In this document: one piece after another, positions 1 to 12,944 of the stretch
Layout: each line of letters begins with the position of its first letter
How positions within the stretch are numbered: position 1 is the first letter of the stretch
DNA from: Voacanga thouarsii
Taxonomy: Eukaryota > Streptophyta > Magnoliopsida > Gentianales > Apocynaceae
Assembly: GCA_026120185.1 (NCBI GenBank)
Contig: JANUWF010001659.1
Coordinates: 2,480,001-2,544,000, forward strand
Direction: 5' to 3'
DNA length: 64,000 bases
Notes under the pieces: model-generated
Databases searched by the model: none
What the model was told of the DNA's origin: nothing
What the model saw: only the letters and a program-made list of their open reading frames with translations
Position numbers and translations under genes: made by a program

Positions 1-755
1 AGCTTGAGCAAAGTATGAACATGATCAGGGGATTCTTTTTTGGCTTATTGATGACCATGTCGGTTTGGGCAATAAACTGTACAAAATGGCTAAGTGTTCT
101 AGGAATGCATTTGTTTGCTTTCAATTGTCTTAGGAGTTTTTTAAGATAAGTTTTACTACATTTGGAGTTGTGAGTAGAAAGTTATGGACAAAATACTAAA
201 GACTGCCAAAGTTGGAATTCTGGTTGCATTTATGTAGCATTTTGTGTCGTTTTGCATCCTTGCTTCAAGGATCGTTTGAAACCTTAGAAAAATCTTTATA
301 CACGACTAGCTGGGAATAATAGGAAGAGTTTAACTTAGGTTTTGGTGACTAATTTCAACTTAATTAGTCTTACCAAAATAGGGACAGTTCGATAGCATAA
401 TTAGCCGTAGTGTAGAAATAGAGTTTTATTTCCTTTATTCTCTATTTACTTAACTTACATGTCATGATGTGCTATGAATGATGTAGCATTTTCATAGTAG
501 GTGATCGAGACCTATAGAAGTTACATCTATTGAGCAGTTTACGTTCGTGTACGAGGTGAGTCCTAATTGTTATAAAAATACAATTATACACATGGTTTTC
601 AATATTTCGCTTTTTAGCAAATTTTAAAGCATGTATGTTTTACTTTGAAACTTTATGTAATTTTATTTTGGAATTCAATAAAGCTTCAACTTCTTTCCTT
701 TAAGCTAATTTAGTTATAAAGACCCATTATTTGGGAGATCAAACCAGGCAACACC
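1..755 (+). repeat. Possible partial LTR of a gypsy element
   Basis: No coding potential is visible here. The last 40 bases, which contain gagatcaaaccaggcaac, resemble the stretch near 6775-6800 close to the end of the long gypsy LTR of this window (gaagatcagatctggtaac). Integrase code starts just after it. I infer that this is the remains of the 5' LTR of the same element, joined to the integrase tail by a large internal deletion. The resemblance is short and the rest of the stretch could not be aligned by eye, so it could equally be unrelated DNA. Confidence 0.3.
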
Positions 756-789
756 CTTGTTTTATAAGATCAATTACTTACAAGAATGA

Positions 790-1690
790 AAGGTGTTACA
801 CTAGTATTGTATTTAACTGTGATCTGCGATTCACTTCCAGATTTTGGAGTAAGCTACATCAATTGTATGGGACAACACTGAAATTTAGTACTGTAGCACA
901 CCATAAACAGATGGCTAAATAGAGTAAGTAAATTGAATTTTGGAAGGCATGTTGCGGGTGTGTACATTAGATTTTGGACCAAGTACATTGATAATCTGGC
1001 CTATGCAGAGTTTGCATGTAATAACAGTTATCAATCAATAATTGGAATGGCCCCTTTTGAAGCTCTATATGGAAGCAAGTTCCATTCGCCCTTATATTTG
1101 GAAAGTTTAGGGCAGAAACAAAATGCACAAGATGTTTTGGACCTTGAAGAAGTATGACAAAGCGTGGAAGTGATCAAAGGCACAGCTAGAAGCAATTCAA
1201 AATCGGTAGAAAAACTATGTCGATCAATGTAGGAAAGATCTGAAATGTGTAGAAAGAGACAAAGTATTCTTAAAATTTCCTCTGCAACGTAAATTGGGAA
1301 GTAAATGTCAAAAAAACAAGTTGATGCCTCAATAAATTAGACCATTTCCAATTGTGGAAAAGATAAGGAAAGTGGCATATCGGTTGGACTTACCTACAAA
1401 GATACAAGGCATCCATGATGTATTTCATATTTCTCAACTTCAAAAATATGTGGCTGATCCTAAATAGGTACTAAATGAAAACCCCATTAAATGACTCCGG
1501 ATCTAAGATATGAGAAATGATCGGTCAAGATTCTAGAGTACGCTGAAAAAGAATTGCAACGTATGAGGATTCCACTTGTTAAGGTACTTTGGAATCATCA
1601 TCCTATTCAAGATGCAACCTTGGAGACAAAAATGCAGATGTGGAAGAAATACCCAGAGCTTTTTGAGGATAAGCCTAATTTCAAGAACAA
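790..1690 (+). pseudogene. Ty3/gypsy integrase C-terminal remnant (chromovirus-like)
   Basis: Conceptual translation in shifting frames gives the end of a gypsy integrase. There is a core segment with FTSRFWSKLHQLYGT and FSTVAHHKQ (near 830-915), then YAEFACNNSYQSIIGMAPFE and ALYG (about 1000-1075), and the region after the core that ends in the family motif [10 protein letters not shown] (read here as [13 protein letters not shown] near 1410-1450). After it comes LVKVLWNHHPIQDATLE (1579-1630), usual for the Tekay/Del group of chromoviruses. Stop codons and frameshifts break it, and gag, protease and RT are missing. It lies directly before a polypurine tract and LTR, as expected for a 3' end. 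The lineage call is from motif recognition only. Confidence 0.85.
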
Positions 1691-1698
1691 AATTCTTT

Positions 1699-1711
1699 AA
1701 AAGGGGGGAGA
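1699..1711 (+). other. Polypurine tract of the gypsy element
   Basis: The run aaaaggggggaga lies immediately after the integrase tail and immediately before the LTR start. This is the plus-strand primer position of an LTR retrotransposon. Confidence 0.65.
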
Positions 1712-3397
1712 TTATAATATCCCATTCTTGTATACTTTGATTGACAACTATTTTTTATAGAGCAAATATTTGGATGTAAGCTCAGAATAAAAATTAATCA
1801 GTGCAATGAGATGAACGTTTTTGTGTAATAAAAATTTTTAGAGGTATTGCAGAAATTTTGGATCGCAAATTAAGGAAAACTGAGAAAGAATTTGAGAAAT
1901 CTAAAACCTACCATTAAGTTCAGTTTAATGTATAGACTGTATTACTGGAATAAAAAAATTTCCCAACTAGAATAAACAATTACCTGAACTATGGTTAATT
2001 CCCTAGAAAAATAGTGAATTATGGTCAAAAGGAAACAAGTGGCATTTTATGATTGGTTATTAAGGCTAGGTGTCCTCACACGATTATTTACATAAGAAAT
2101 TCATGAAAGACTTAGTGAAATTCTCTGCTTTACAAGAGTTCTACAATATTTTAAATGGTGACGAAGCATGCTATTAACCACTAAGAAACCACCAAGCCAC
2201 TATTTTTCATTTAATACACCATTTGACCACATGGTGTAATTTCCCTACAAAAGAAAAAGGAATGGTAGTAGGAGGCTATTTAAACAGCCGAAATCAGCAG
2301 CAACAAGAGAAAGAAAATAAAATAAAAAGGAAGAAAAATAAGAGAAAAAAAGAAGAGAGAGTTTCGAGAGAGTTAGGGAGAAGGAAGAAAGGAAAGCTTA
2401 GGCATTTCTTAGCTTGGAGATCACTATACATAAGGTAAAATGCCTTGCTTCTTGAATTAAATATGTTTGGTAGCTTGTGAGGATTATTTTGGTATATGTG
2501 ATTTTCATAGAAACATGCTTGAATAATAGATTATGCTTAAGGAAGATTTATGTTGTAAAGCTGTTTTTGTGTGTGCTGTGTGGCGATGAAGCTAGGGGCT
2601 GTTTGTTGTGTTTTGTATTGTGTTTGGTTATGTTTTGAAGGTATTGTGAATGGTTGATAATGGCTACATATGTAGAAGAAAGAAATAAAGCAGAAAATGG
2701 AAGGTTAATATGCTTGTGTCATGGCTATCTGTTTTTGTTGTTGTGTATCCATGAATATACTAGTTTCTTCATAACTAAAATCCAGAAGATTAAGTGATGC
2801 TAAAGTGAAGAATGGAATGGATTAAGTGATATTTAAGTACTATAATAATAAAAAAAAAGAATAATTGGAGAATGCATTTGGTAAGAAAAACAATAAATTC
2901 TGGGTAAAACATCAAGTTTTTGCTCACAGTATCTCTATGTCGGTTTTAAGGTTGACTGAAGGAGTTTATATTTTTGTAGCTGAGGTCTTAGGAATATTTT
3001 GGCACAAATTTCAGGTCATTTGAGCTTGTGGATCAAAAGTAATGATGAAAATACCAAAATGTGCCAAGCTGTGAAAATGTTGAATTTTATTCAAGGAAAA
3101 TGAATTCATGCATTGTTTTCATTTGTATTGATGGATGGATGAGAAGCTAAATGATGGATAAAAGCCTTAGATACATGTTGGGAAAAAGGATAAGAAATGG
3201 ATATGGACTTGGATTAGTTCAAGTAACGCATTTCTATTTCTCATAAGAAATGAGAAAATTTGGAATTAGTAATTTTTTATGAATAATTTTATTAGTAATA
3301 TATGTTAGTTATGAACCTTAGAATACTAAGTGAGATATGAAATGATCTTTGATATAGGTTGTCCACCTTAAGGATTTTGTGAAGATCTAGAAATGAC

Positions 3398-3398
<1 letters not shown>

Positions 3399-3440
<42 letters not shown>
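3399..3440. repeat. (TA)n microsatellite
   Basis: About 40 bases of TA dinucleotides with one interruption, inside the long gypsy LTR. No other function is visible. Confidence 0.9.
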
Positions 3441-3441
<1 letters not shown>

Positions 3442-3527
3442 CTACACCGAAATAGCATACAAGGTAAGTTCCCTTGAATTTTTTTGAAATAGCCAATTGC
3501 TAGTGAATATTTTTATTTCACTAAGTG

Positions 3528-5051
3528 TGATGCGTATTTGTTTGGGTATAAAAATCATATAAAAATAAGCACATTTCCAATTAAGTTTAAATTAAAACGT
3601 TAACCCTAAATTACACATGTGAACAAGCGTACTCATCATTAATATAGCATAGGATTCAAACGAGTGTCGATCCTCCAGGAACAAGTATGCATTAATCACT
3701 TTTCTTTCATTGTTTAACCAACTCAATAAAGTGAAAAAGAAATAAAAAGAAAAATAAAATAAAATAAAAGAATATATACAAGTCAAGGATGAAGAATTAT
3801 GTAACTCAAATCATTATTTTGACAAACATGATCTTAAAGTACCTAATCATTATCATAATTAATCATTTTCTTAGCATCATGAAGGATTAAGGTAAATTCA
3901 CTTCTTTGGTCAATCCATGAAATCACTACCTTCTAGATAAATTAGCATTACTTAATCTCGTCTCAACTAAATCACCCAAAAGATGCATTAAACACGATCC
4001 TTGATTAAATTTCCTTGGTCTCGGCAAACTTAAAACATGAAGCTAACCAATGAATCCTTGGTCTCGACAGACATCAATTAACCTTTAATTACCAGTTCTC
4101 ATCAATTAACCCCCTTGGTCCAGTAAGTTAATCGACAACGAATATGAAATTCATGAATTGAAACCACCATCAACCCCCTTGATCCAATAAGTTAATGGAA
4201 AGAAACAACTAACTAATCTCATAATAAGCACAAGTAATTAAATACCAAGAAAAACAACCAATTAATCAAAAGCTCAAATAACTCTAAAAATCATGAATAC
4301 CAAAAATAATGTTGAATTACAATAAAACAATTAACACATCATTGTTCAAGAAAAAGAAAACAAAGTAAAAGAAAGCACTCATAGATAAGCCTCCTTCTTC
4401 TTCCTCTAAAAACCTTCTTGCACAATCCTCCCTGGTTTGGTAGAATTCCTCTTTTGATTTAAGTGATTTTCTGTTATGACCTATGAATTTTCCCTTTTCC
4501 CTTGTGTTTTCCCTCTATTTATAAGTTTAGGAAGTGCCTAAATTCGTTGGTGTAAGGTTTTTAGCCAATTAGAAGTAGGAAAATACTAAAACTCTGTAGA
4601 TTACCAGAAAAATGCGTACGAAAATCGAGGCACCGCCTTATTATCAGGGCATAGCCAGCATTACCTACAGCCTCATAGCCGGCGCCGGTTGTGTTCTGTT
4701 TCTCCAATTGTTTGTCGATTTTTTCTTTGATTTTCGTGCAACCCTTCCAGAATGCAGCCAGCGCCGTTTCCAGCTCCCTAGCCGGCACCGGTTCGATTAT
4801 GTTCAGCTCTATTTCACTTGCTTTTTTGTTGCCTCGAAGTGCATGCCATCAGCACATGGCTGGTGCCGGTTCCTCTGTTCTGTTTTGCGACGTTTTTGTC
4901 TTATTTTACCCCTAAAATCTGAAATAATGCACAAAATACCTTTCCAAGGGAAAATCTCAAATATAAAAGAATATGATTAATTATTGAACAAAATGTATCA
5001 CAAAATAGTCTTAAATAACTAGGAAAAATATGACTAATTTAAGCTCTATCA
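3528..5051 (-). mobile_element. Solo LTR, family Y, copy 1
   Basis: The element starts TGATGCG and ends CTCTATCA on the plus strand, so it has TG...CA termini. It is flanked by the 5-bp target duplication AAGTG (3523-3527 and 5052-5056). It is 1524 bp long. A second copy in opposite orientation lies at 39281-40813, and the two agree from end to end, which confirms both boundaries. No internal region, primer site or polypurine tract is attached, so it is a solo LTR left by LTR-LTR recombination. Read on the minus strand it contains GC-rich modules with GCCGGCGCCGG-type palindromes (plus-strand positions 4678-4688 and 4781-4791), which stand out in AT-rich DNA. Open frames inside are chance. 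Confidence 0.92.
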
Positions 5052-6844
5052 AAGTGATGCATTGTAAATCCTTTTAGTTTCTCTAAACAAAAGTATAATT
5101 TTTTTGAGAAAGAAATGATATTATTCCATACTAGGTTTAAATAAGATATATGAATTTTCATATTTTAAATTATTCATATTTAGTGACTAATTCCCTGAAG
5201 CATGATGATAATATGGTTAATGGATCTTTATGTTTTTCTAAACAAATTTAGGTTTCTCTAAATAGAAAATTTCTAAAGACTTTAGGGAATGATGTCTTCT
5301 CCAAGGAATTATGAGTCACTTAAAATAATGAATAATTCTTATGCACAAATGCTTATTTAAAAACTTACTTCTCCTATGTTATTTGACAAAATGATAACCT
5401 ATTTTTGTGCAAATATTTAGTGTTCCATTTTAAAGATCAAAACCTATGAATATGTGAATTCTTGGCTTTAATGGAATAGTAAATGGTTTTTAAAATTTAA
5501 GGCATAGTGATATATGGAATCCTTGAATTTTATTCTTTTTCTAGGCTTAGAATTTTGTATTTCCTGAATAGAATTTCTTTTGGACTCGAGTATACATAAT
5601 CTACAAAAATACCTTCAAAGAAACATTTTATTACGTGGGAAGGACTTCTTATCCTTCTGCGCTACGATTCTGGAGAATGATTTCTCGGTAGAAGATCAAC
5701 ATTTAAAAACGATATTTTGGCTGGAAAAAAAATGTTTTCTTGGAATTCCCTCTAGAATGTGATATCGATATTGGTTTTATGAACTAGTGAAAATGTAGAG
5801 TACTCAGCAATGGCTTTTATCACTATACTAGCTCGTGTTAGAGATAGATTATTCCAAGTAACCCAGCTAGTTCTGGGGATTGTTATACTCCAAATGGAGC
5901 GATAGAACATTGAGATTAGTCATTCTGACTAGCCGTTTAGTGCCGGCAATTGCCTTATGCCTATGTACGTATTGTTTATGGGTTATTCACGGTTGTTGGG
6001 CAAGGACACCTGGCGTGTTCAACCCCTTGCCCCTTCGATGGTGATTGTTGTCAAGATTGGGACCCTTAGGCTTACGATGGCAACTAAACTATTCAAATTT
6101 TGAGGTACTATACTTGTATACACTTACCGCTTCAGCAATACACGGCTGAATGTTGTAGGCCTGTTCCTTAGTTGAGTACTATAGGCCTATTCCTTGGCCC
6201 AAAATAATTGTAATAGCCGAAGGCAAAGCTTTATATGCTTTGCACACAGGCAAACTTTCTATTGAGTCAAATGCCTGTATTTTTTAAATTTTGGGCAAAT
6301 ATTGATAAAACTCGATTTTCCAAACGTGCCTAACAATTTTAAACAACTGTTGAGAAAACTTTCTTTTTATCAGTTGTAGAGTTATTTTCAGTAGAAAATA
6401 AACGAACTTCTATAGTGGTTTTACAAGACAAACCTGATAAATCCTTCTTTTTACATGTTTTTGCAAAAACACTAACACACATAGAACTTACTGAGTGACT
6501 TTCACTCGCACATGTCTTTTACTCTATTTTCTTAGGATCTGGAATTGAGGGACGAGCTGAGGGTCAACCTTACTGAAGACAATATCATACTTAAGTATGT
6601 AGAATCTACAGCTTGTATATATAATGTTATAGTCGTAGTAAGTATGCTGATGTACCTTGAGCTATATTTCTTTTCGGTTGTATGTTACTGTATAAGCTTT
6701 TGAGTAGCTTTAATGTATTAGCATTTGTGTTTATTTCCTTTTTTATGGCTTTGATTGTTATAAAAACTCCTTGTTTGGAAGATCAGATCTGGTAACCCAA
6801 AATTTGTTACATGCTTCTAATATTATTTCAATAGGGGTGTTACA

Positions 6845-7121
6845 CATAGGAGGAGTGTCCATAGCTTAAGCACCAAAAACATATAATATCTCTACTCTAT
6901 TGTGGCCCATTCATTAGAAAAGTTTGAATTTCATACCTTCCTCTTAGACTAGGCATTCTATAAGGCTTATACACCCTCTTTGAGCCACCATAGAGGATTG
7001 CACTCACCCAATTTTTAAATTAGTGGCATTCCTTCTCATGGCCTCCATACTTCATTAGAAATTCCTTCCTTGCTCTACTATAAGTTGACAAATGGATTTG
7101 AAGATAGCTTTTGCATTGAAG
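6845..7121. other. Unassigned DNA, possible copia RT scrap at its end
   Basis: No gene can be supported. The last 30 bases read in plus as MDLKIAF, and across the solo LTR insertion (8909 onward) as EDASISHGVGFQKEN. Together these weakly resemble the MDVK-AF...QP-GF stretch of a copia reverse transcriptase. The rest of the domain is not seen on either side. Confidence 0.3.
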
Positions 7122-8908
7122 TGCAGCATCGAAAATCATACAAGCGCAGCGGAATATAATTAATATCAAAGATTTATGATCACATAATTATTTTTTTCCT
7201 TTTATAGAAGAAAAACCCAGGGGAATAACTGGATTTTTTGGAGCAATAGGTTGCTTAACACTTGTCTGAATCGCGATCTTTAGTGTAGAACTAACAGGAA
7301 TACCAACTAATCTATTACTCCTATGCATAAAGGAACACAATATTGCTCCTTTATTCTTCCAAAGTATCCTCTCAACCTCATAAATTATCCTACTAGTGCA
7401 AAGTAGTTTAGGGTATTTTTTGAGAAAGAGAAAAACTGAAAGAGCACACAAGGGCTAAATGGTGGCGGCTAGGGCTAAGCCTCCCCCCCCCTGGCTGGCC
7501 TTCTTTAGTGTTTTATTAACTCTAAGGCTAGCCAACCTTAGCCCTAGTGGACTAGCACTTTTTCCACCTGCTGGGTTTTAGTATTTGTGTCTTAGGTATT
7601 TTAGTTCTCAATGAACTAAAACTTAAAGATAATAAATCCATTATCCACTATTTATCATTTTATCTGGGCATTTTTATTTTATTAAAATCTAAAATAATAA
7701 ATACATGACCCATATAATTATTAAGCCAATTAATTATTTTCTTCAAGCGCATGCATTACCTTAGACTTTCTAAAATTAATTAATCTAACCCATAATTAAG
7801 TAAACTTGGACTTAATTAATTATTCTAGCTCAATGAATTTATTTGGATTTTTTGGAATAAAATAAATTCCTCTCTCATTCTTAAATACCCAATTAATTTG
7901 TGCAATGATTAAAATAATTATTATAGTTTCTAGAGCTACTTTAGAGATCAAATGACATATTATTATTGACTACTAGAATAACAAAAATATCCCTACTAAT
8001 AAGTAACTGATTTTATTCATTTTAAATATCTTCATTCATCACTATATGAAAATATTAACCCTTAAAGATAATATTGTAATAGCATCATTTCCGACCTACG
8101 AGTGCGATGAAAAAAATACTCATTTATGTAACACCCATAATTGAGATATGATACTTTAGTACTAATATTTTTCTCAATGACATCTACCGTCTTTTGACTT
8201 TTCATCCAATAATTTATGACTTCCAAGAATGTAATCGCTTATGCAAGAGAGCTACCTTCTAGCAATACACTTGATCCTGGATTTTCACTAGTTATCTTGA
8301 ACTGTCACAAGAAGGTGATCTCTCCTTTCATAAAGAAATATATAGAAGCTTTATTGTACAAGTCTATCTTAATTAACTAAATATATATGTTTAAAATACA
8401 AGGCTATTGATCTTATAGTGAAAATCTCATCCATCGTATATCAAAGCACGTGCATTCAGCTTCACCAGCTACTAACTCATACTCAAATCATAGAATATTT
8501 GTCCATATTATAGTAGTAATAATCTAGTTTTTATTTATTATAGTACTTTTATAAAAATTATTACTACACAGTCTAATTCTATGTGTTCCAAATATGTTTA
8601 TACTATTGGTGTAAATGGATACTTATTGGTTAAAGTAAATCATTCCTCACCTGAAAACTATTGTGTAATAATATTTGCTTGATGAAATGTCTAATTTCAT
8701 CAACTGATTAAGAACCCATTGTCTATTTGTTAAGTATTCATGATCTATACTTTACTATGAAGCATGACTCAATTCATAAGTCATTTACTAGCATACTTAG
8801 ACCTTTATATATGTAAATGTGAATACAAAGTCATAAAAAAATATTATTATTATTGCAAAATAAATATCTTTATAGAATTTGTTAGTCTTTTTGGACATAT
8901 TTCCAACA
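7122..8908 (-). mobile_element. Solo LTR, family Z
   Basis: The plus strand starts TGCAGCATCG and ends TTTCCAACA, so the minus strand starts TGTTGGAAATATG. It is flanked by the exact 5-bp duplication TGAAG (7117-7121 and 8909-8913). It is 1787 bp long. Its 5' half is homologous to the LTR pieces at 58215-59345, 60150-61896 and 62991-63650, which lie next to Tat-like gypsy genes. I therefore assign it to that gypsy group by inference. No internal sequence remains. The open frame at 7188-7451 is inside the LTR and is taken as chance. Confidence 0.9.
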
Positions 8909-8913
8909 TGAAG

Positions 8914-9411
8914 ATGCCTCTATAAGTCATGGTGTAGGATTTCAAAAAGAGAATAATCTACAATAAAAGGTTAGAATCATTATTCTCTTTTTACTCTCTT
9001 ACGTATTCACCCTCTATAGTGATGATCATTCTTCTCACATATTTGTATTTTATAGGCTTTTTTGTTAATAGACATTTTTCAATTCTCTTACCTACTTTAA
9101 ATCCTCCTCTAGTTCAAGGAATTAGTTCAACTAATAGAAGTCAACTAAAGCCTAAGAATTAGAAAGTAAGGATTCCTAGTGACAATTTGTCAAATACTTG
9201 CTAGGTGACAAAAGAGGAGATAATTCAACACGAACTTTCAAGTAAAAAATGTGCCAACACAAATATAAGGAAACTACACGATGTATATGACAACCAACAA
9301 GGCAAAAAAAAAAAAAAATACAAGAAACCAAAGAAAAAAAAAGGAAACTAGAAAATAAGAACAAAAGATGAACCAGATCAAGCTAATGTCAAGGAACACA
9401 AGAAGCATAGA
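8914..9411. other. Unassigned AT-rich DNA before MULE C
   Basis: Contains A-rich runs (9300-9350) and no reading frame or motif that I recognise. It is the host sequence into which MULE C inserted. The pre-insertion sequence continues at 12554. Confidence 0.6.
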
Positions 9412-10210
9412 TTTTGGATAGGACAAACTATTCTGGTAACTCTCGAACTATTTCGAAATTCAAATTTTACCCTCCAACTAAAAAAAGTGTAAAACAATTC
9501 CTCAAACTTTCTAATCTTCCAAATTTTGCCTTTCTGTCAGTTGACCGATCAACTGACAATTCCATTAATTTTTAAAGGCATTTTGGTAATTTTATATTTT
9601 AATTAAAAATATATTATTTTCTTATTTTTAATTCATTTTAAAATATTTTATTTTTTTTTCTTTCTTCTCTTCTTCCAGTTTCCTCTTCTTCTTGCTCTTG
9701 TTTGCCTCTGCAATTCCACTTCCATTGAAATTGCAAAAGAAACCTAGCTCTCCAATTTGCAAAATCATATTAAAAAATTAAACAATTAATCATCACCCAA
9801 GCCAATCCACTTGATTCTCCACCAATCTTTCAATGTTTTGAATCCCCAATTCCAAATTCGCAAAAATCTCATCATTTGAATCTTTTTGCTGCTGGCTAAA
9901 GATCTTACTGACTTTCACCATTCATCCGATTCAATCATAGAACAGTACTTCCTAAAGTGCTAATTTTTTGCAATGAATCATGAAACTATATAGTAGTAAT
10001 AAAACATTAAGCAGCCAAGGAAAACCCAATTCTAAGCATCCCTTCTTTTGTTTTATAGTGGAGAATTGGAGATTACTACAATTTGACGCTAGGAGATGGT
10101 ATCTTTACCTCTTGCTTAGAATCCTTCTTTTGACCTTTCCACCATCTGTGTACATAATCATAGTACAAATTCTGCAATATTGATGGCACTGTAGTTGTTG
10201 TGTAGAGCTA

Positions 10211-10549
10211 TGTTAGAATCCTTGCATGCATCAAATATGCATTACATAGCGGAAATAAAAGGATTCTATGACAAGAGGACCACATGTATGTGAAATAGAC
10301 GGATCAAGAGATAAGAAGATATACCTTTGTCGAATGTCTCTATCGTTCAAAACTTCGTTCGTGACTAAAGGCGCAATCCAACAACCCTGCGTGCAACAAC
10401 GGATTGCGGCTTCTCCTGGATTGATTAAGTCAAACCACCACAACTCAAGCACAGAACTGTCGCTGACAGCATCCACATAAAGGACATAAGGAAAACAAAA
10501 AAAACTCTCTACTAGAAGAGTCTTTTGCAGCTAGGGTTTATTTCCATGT

Positions 10550-10590
<41 letters not shown>

Positions 10591-11968
10591 AAGCTGTGCG
10601 TTCTGAATTTACAGAGAGAATAATTCTCTCTATTAAATTCAAGTGATCAATCACCACGGCATCATCTCCAAAAAATCTCCCAAAGAAACCATGTTTCTGT
10701 GAATTATAATCAAATTAGAATTCCCAAATTGCAATTGAAAATCATAAGTTTTAGCAATTGTAATTTGGCCCAAATTATAATTAATTATAATTTGGCCACA
10801 ATTACTTCTATTTCTCACAATTAACCCCACAATGTTATCAAATAACATTTTGAGTACTTAATCCTCTATTGTGTATAACGTATTAGGTTTCTCGATCTAT
10901 TGGTAGGAAATATGAATTAATCTAAACTTCTTTGAGATTAATAATCCTTAATAATTTAGAATTAACCTATTAACTCTAAATAGGATTGGTTTATTAATTC
11001 ATCAATTAATGAACTCATATTTAGCAGATCATGAGTAGTATCTAACAACATATCATAACCACCCAAGAGTCCAGGACGTCAAGTGGCTTGACATGAACCC
11101 TTCAATAACAAACTACAGTGCAATAAATTCCTTTCACCATATAATATCTCATTCGGTTTGGAATACGAAATTAGCACCAATTCTCTCCAGAATATACGTT
11201 AATTCTGGCCCAAATATATTAGTACTTATACCAGGAATCCAATACTCTACATGTGTATCAATTAGAACTATTTCCAATACACAATCACTTTGGCCAAGGA
11301 TTTTACGAGTAGTAGTTCCAACAAGTGGCCGTGAGATATTCGTCTCTATTATTAGGAGCGGTGAATCCTTTATTGACCCTCTTAACTACTTTCATTTACT
11401 TCACATTGTACCCAATATCTATCCCATAGGTGGCCCTCGATCTGGCTCCAGAGATTGGAATCAAAGTACAATACTCAGCAAATAAAATACCTTGGAGATC
11501 TCAAGTGTAAGGATACTTGCACATTTGCTATAACGAGATTCTATCACTAGCACTACATAGTTTTCTATGTGATTATTTCATAGTCAGGTCATCCAATGTA
11601 CTTGTTCTACTAACAAGTATCCACGTGTTAACTTTGAATATCTCAATGCTCACAAATATGAGAACCACGACCTGATCAAATTAGAAAATCTAATACATGC
11701 TAGTCTTAACGCATTAATAATGTTATATCTCATTAATACTATGACTAGGAATTATTTAAGTACTAACACAATACAGTGTAATAGGAATCTCACATTATGA
11801 TCTTTATCATGATTTCCTTAACACAGTATTGTACTATAGACTTTATCTAATAGTTATTTTACATAAAATCAAAGAAGACAAATTGAAAGATAAATAATGC
11901 ATTGTATTATAAAACAAATGTGTCGTATACAAAATACAAGTGATTGTCTCTAGGGCACAACACTAACA
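10211..11968 (-). mobile_element. Solo LTR of Angela-like copia, inside MULE C
   Basis: Starts TGTTAGAATCC and ends CACTAACA on plus. The minus strand reads TGTTAGTGTTGTGCCCTAGA, the same start as both LTRs of the Angela-like element at 30467-36478. The flanks are AGCTA (10206-10210) and AGCTG (11969-11973), a 5-bp duplication with one change. Length is 1758 bp. A (GA)n tract lies near its left end. The left 60 bp differ from the other copies (subfamily difference). The open frames at 10231-10480 and 11093-11485 lie in the LTR. Confidence 0.88.
10552..10588. repeat. (GA)n microsatellite in the LTR leader
   Basis: About 36 bases of GA dinucleotides inside the Angela-like LTR. A (GA)n tract at the matching place (17948-17971) occurs in the copy at 17605-19336, so it is a variable part of this LTR family. 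Confidence 0.9.
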
Positions 11969-12553
11969 AGCTGCCTATGAATTATCAAGATCGAAAATTT
12001 TAAAGAAATAAGAATTTAGTCTAGTACTCCGTTGTAAGTAGAAAAACAAAAAAACAAAAAAAAAAAGATCTTTGGCCTTATAAGAAAGAAACAAGATTCA
12101 GATGATCGGATTTTCACGAATTTGGAATTAGGGATTCAAAACATTGAGAGATTGGTGGAGAATCAAGTGGATTGGCTTGGGTGATGTTTAATTGTTTAGT
12201 CTAATTTTGTAGATTGAAGACCTGGGTTTCTTCTGCAATTTCGGTGGAAATAGGATTCCAGCGGCAACCAAGAGCAAGAAGAAGAGGAAACTAGAAGAAG
12301 AGAAGAAAGAAAAAGAAAAAAGAAAAAAACATTTTAAAATGAATTAAAAATTAAAAAATAATATAATTTTAATTAAAATGTAAAATTATCAAAATACTCT
12401 TAAAAATAAATGGAACTATCAATTGACCATGGAATGGAAAATTTTGGATGTTTAGAAAGTTCGATGAACTGTTTTACACTTTTTTAGTTAGAGGGAAAAA
12501 TTTAGATTTCAAAATAGTTCGAGGGTCACCAGAATATTTTGCTCTTTTGGATA

Positions 12554-12944
12554 CTGTAACCTATCAAAAACAAGTAATTGAGTAATGAAATTTATAGGCA
12601 TTGATAGACGTAAGTTAGGGAAATCATGTATGGGCATTTAATGGCATGTAGCATTACCTCAAACACTTTATATACAATTTTTATGCACAGGTTTATTACA
12701 GAATTTCGATCCAATATTTTGCATGCTTTTTTGTGTTATTTTTTGTCAAATATTTTTCCAAATATCAACCTAACATATTAGAGTTATAATACATCAATTA
12801 AATGGCTGGAAATTGATTTTTTTTTTTTTTCACCTCAAAGATGGCTGAAGCTTTGAAATTTTTTTGTTTTCTCTACAATTATCTTTGATGAGAACCTGTG
12901 CCCTTTACTTAGAAAACAATTTTGATAAGAATCAAATGCTTAGT
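12554..12944. other. Unassigned DNA, possible retroelement leader
   Basis: Poly-T runs and no reading frame. It lies on the internal side of the primer site at 12945, so it could be the untranslated leader of a minus-strand LTR retrotransposon. MULE C interrupts it at 12544. No protein similarity is seen. Confidence 0.35.

Larger units (their letters stand above)
1712..6844 (+). repeat. Long 3' LTR of gypsy element, interrupted by a solo LTR
   Basis: The LTR starts just after the polypurine tract with tataatatccc, where tgtaatatccc would be usual for Tekay/Del LTRs. It is inferred to end at ggggtgttaca (6834-6844), a typical end of this group. Without the inserted solo LTR (3528-5051) it is about 3.6 kb, long but within the range of the group. 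A promoter-like ctatttaaa followed by a purine-rich leader lies at about 2276-2400. A (TA)n tract lies at 3399-3440. The 5' partner LTR is not intact in the window, so the right boundary rests on the conserved end motif only. No gene is seen in this stretch. Confidence 0.6.
9421..12544. mobile_element. MULE C: fold-back Mutator-like element without genes
   Basis: The ends are GGACAAACTATTCTGG on the left and, reverse-complemented on the right, GAGCAAAATATTCTGG. They are flanked by the perfect 9-bp duplication TTTTGGATA (9412-9420 and 12545-12553). A 9-bp duplication with long terminal inverted repeats is the hallmark of Mutator-like elements. The inverted repeats run about 450 bp (9421-9880 and 12098-12544). 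Without the solo LTR nested inside (10211-11968) the element is about 1.37 kb and almost all inverted repeat. Neither transposase nor captured exon is seen. It must have been moved in trans by another MULE. The TIR sequence does not match MULE A or B. Confidence 0.93.

Noticed and set aside
4561..4980. Overlapping open frames on both strands, up to 122 codons
   Set aside because: They lie inside LTR family Y. The second copy (39411-39720) does not keep the frames, and the GC-rich modules explain the lack of stops.
5580..6250. GC-richer block that might be a host exon
   Set aside because: No long frame. It lies within the inferred long gypsy LTR between the inner solo LTR and the conserved LTR end.
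7188..7451. 87-codon open frame on minus
   Set aside because: Inside the solo LTR of family Z, with no recognisable domain.
11093..11485. 130-codon open frame on plus, with a related one at 30933-31244 on minus
   Set aside because: Both are the same stretch of the Angela-like LTR. The frame is broken in the other copies, so it is not a conserved LTR-encoded protein.
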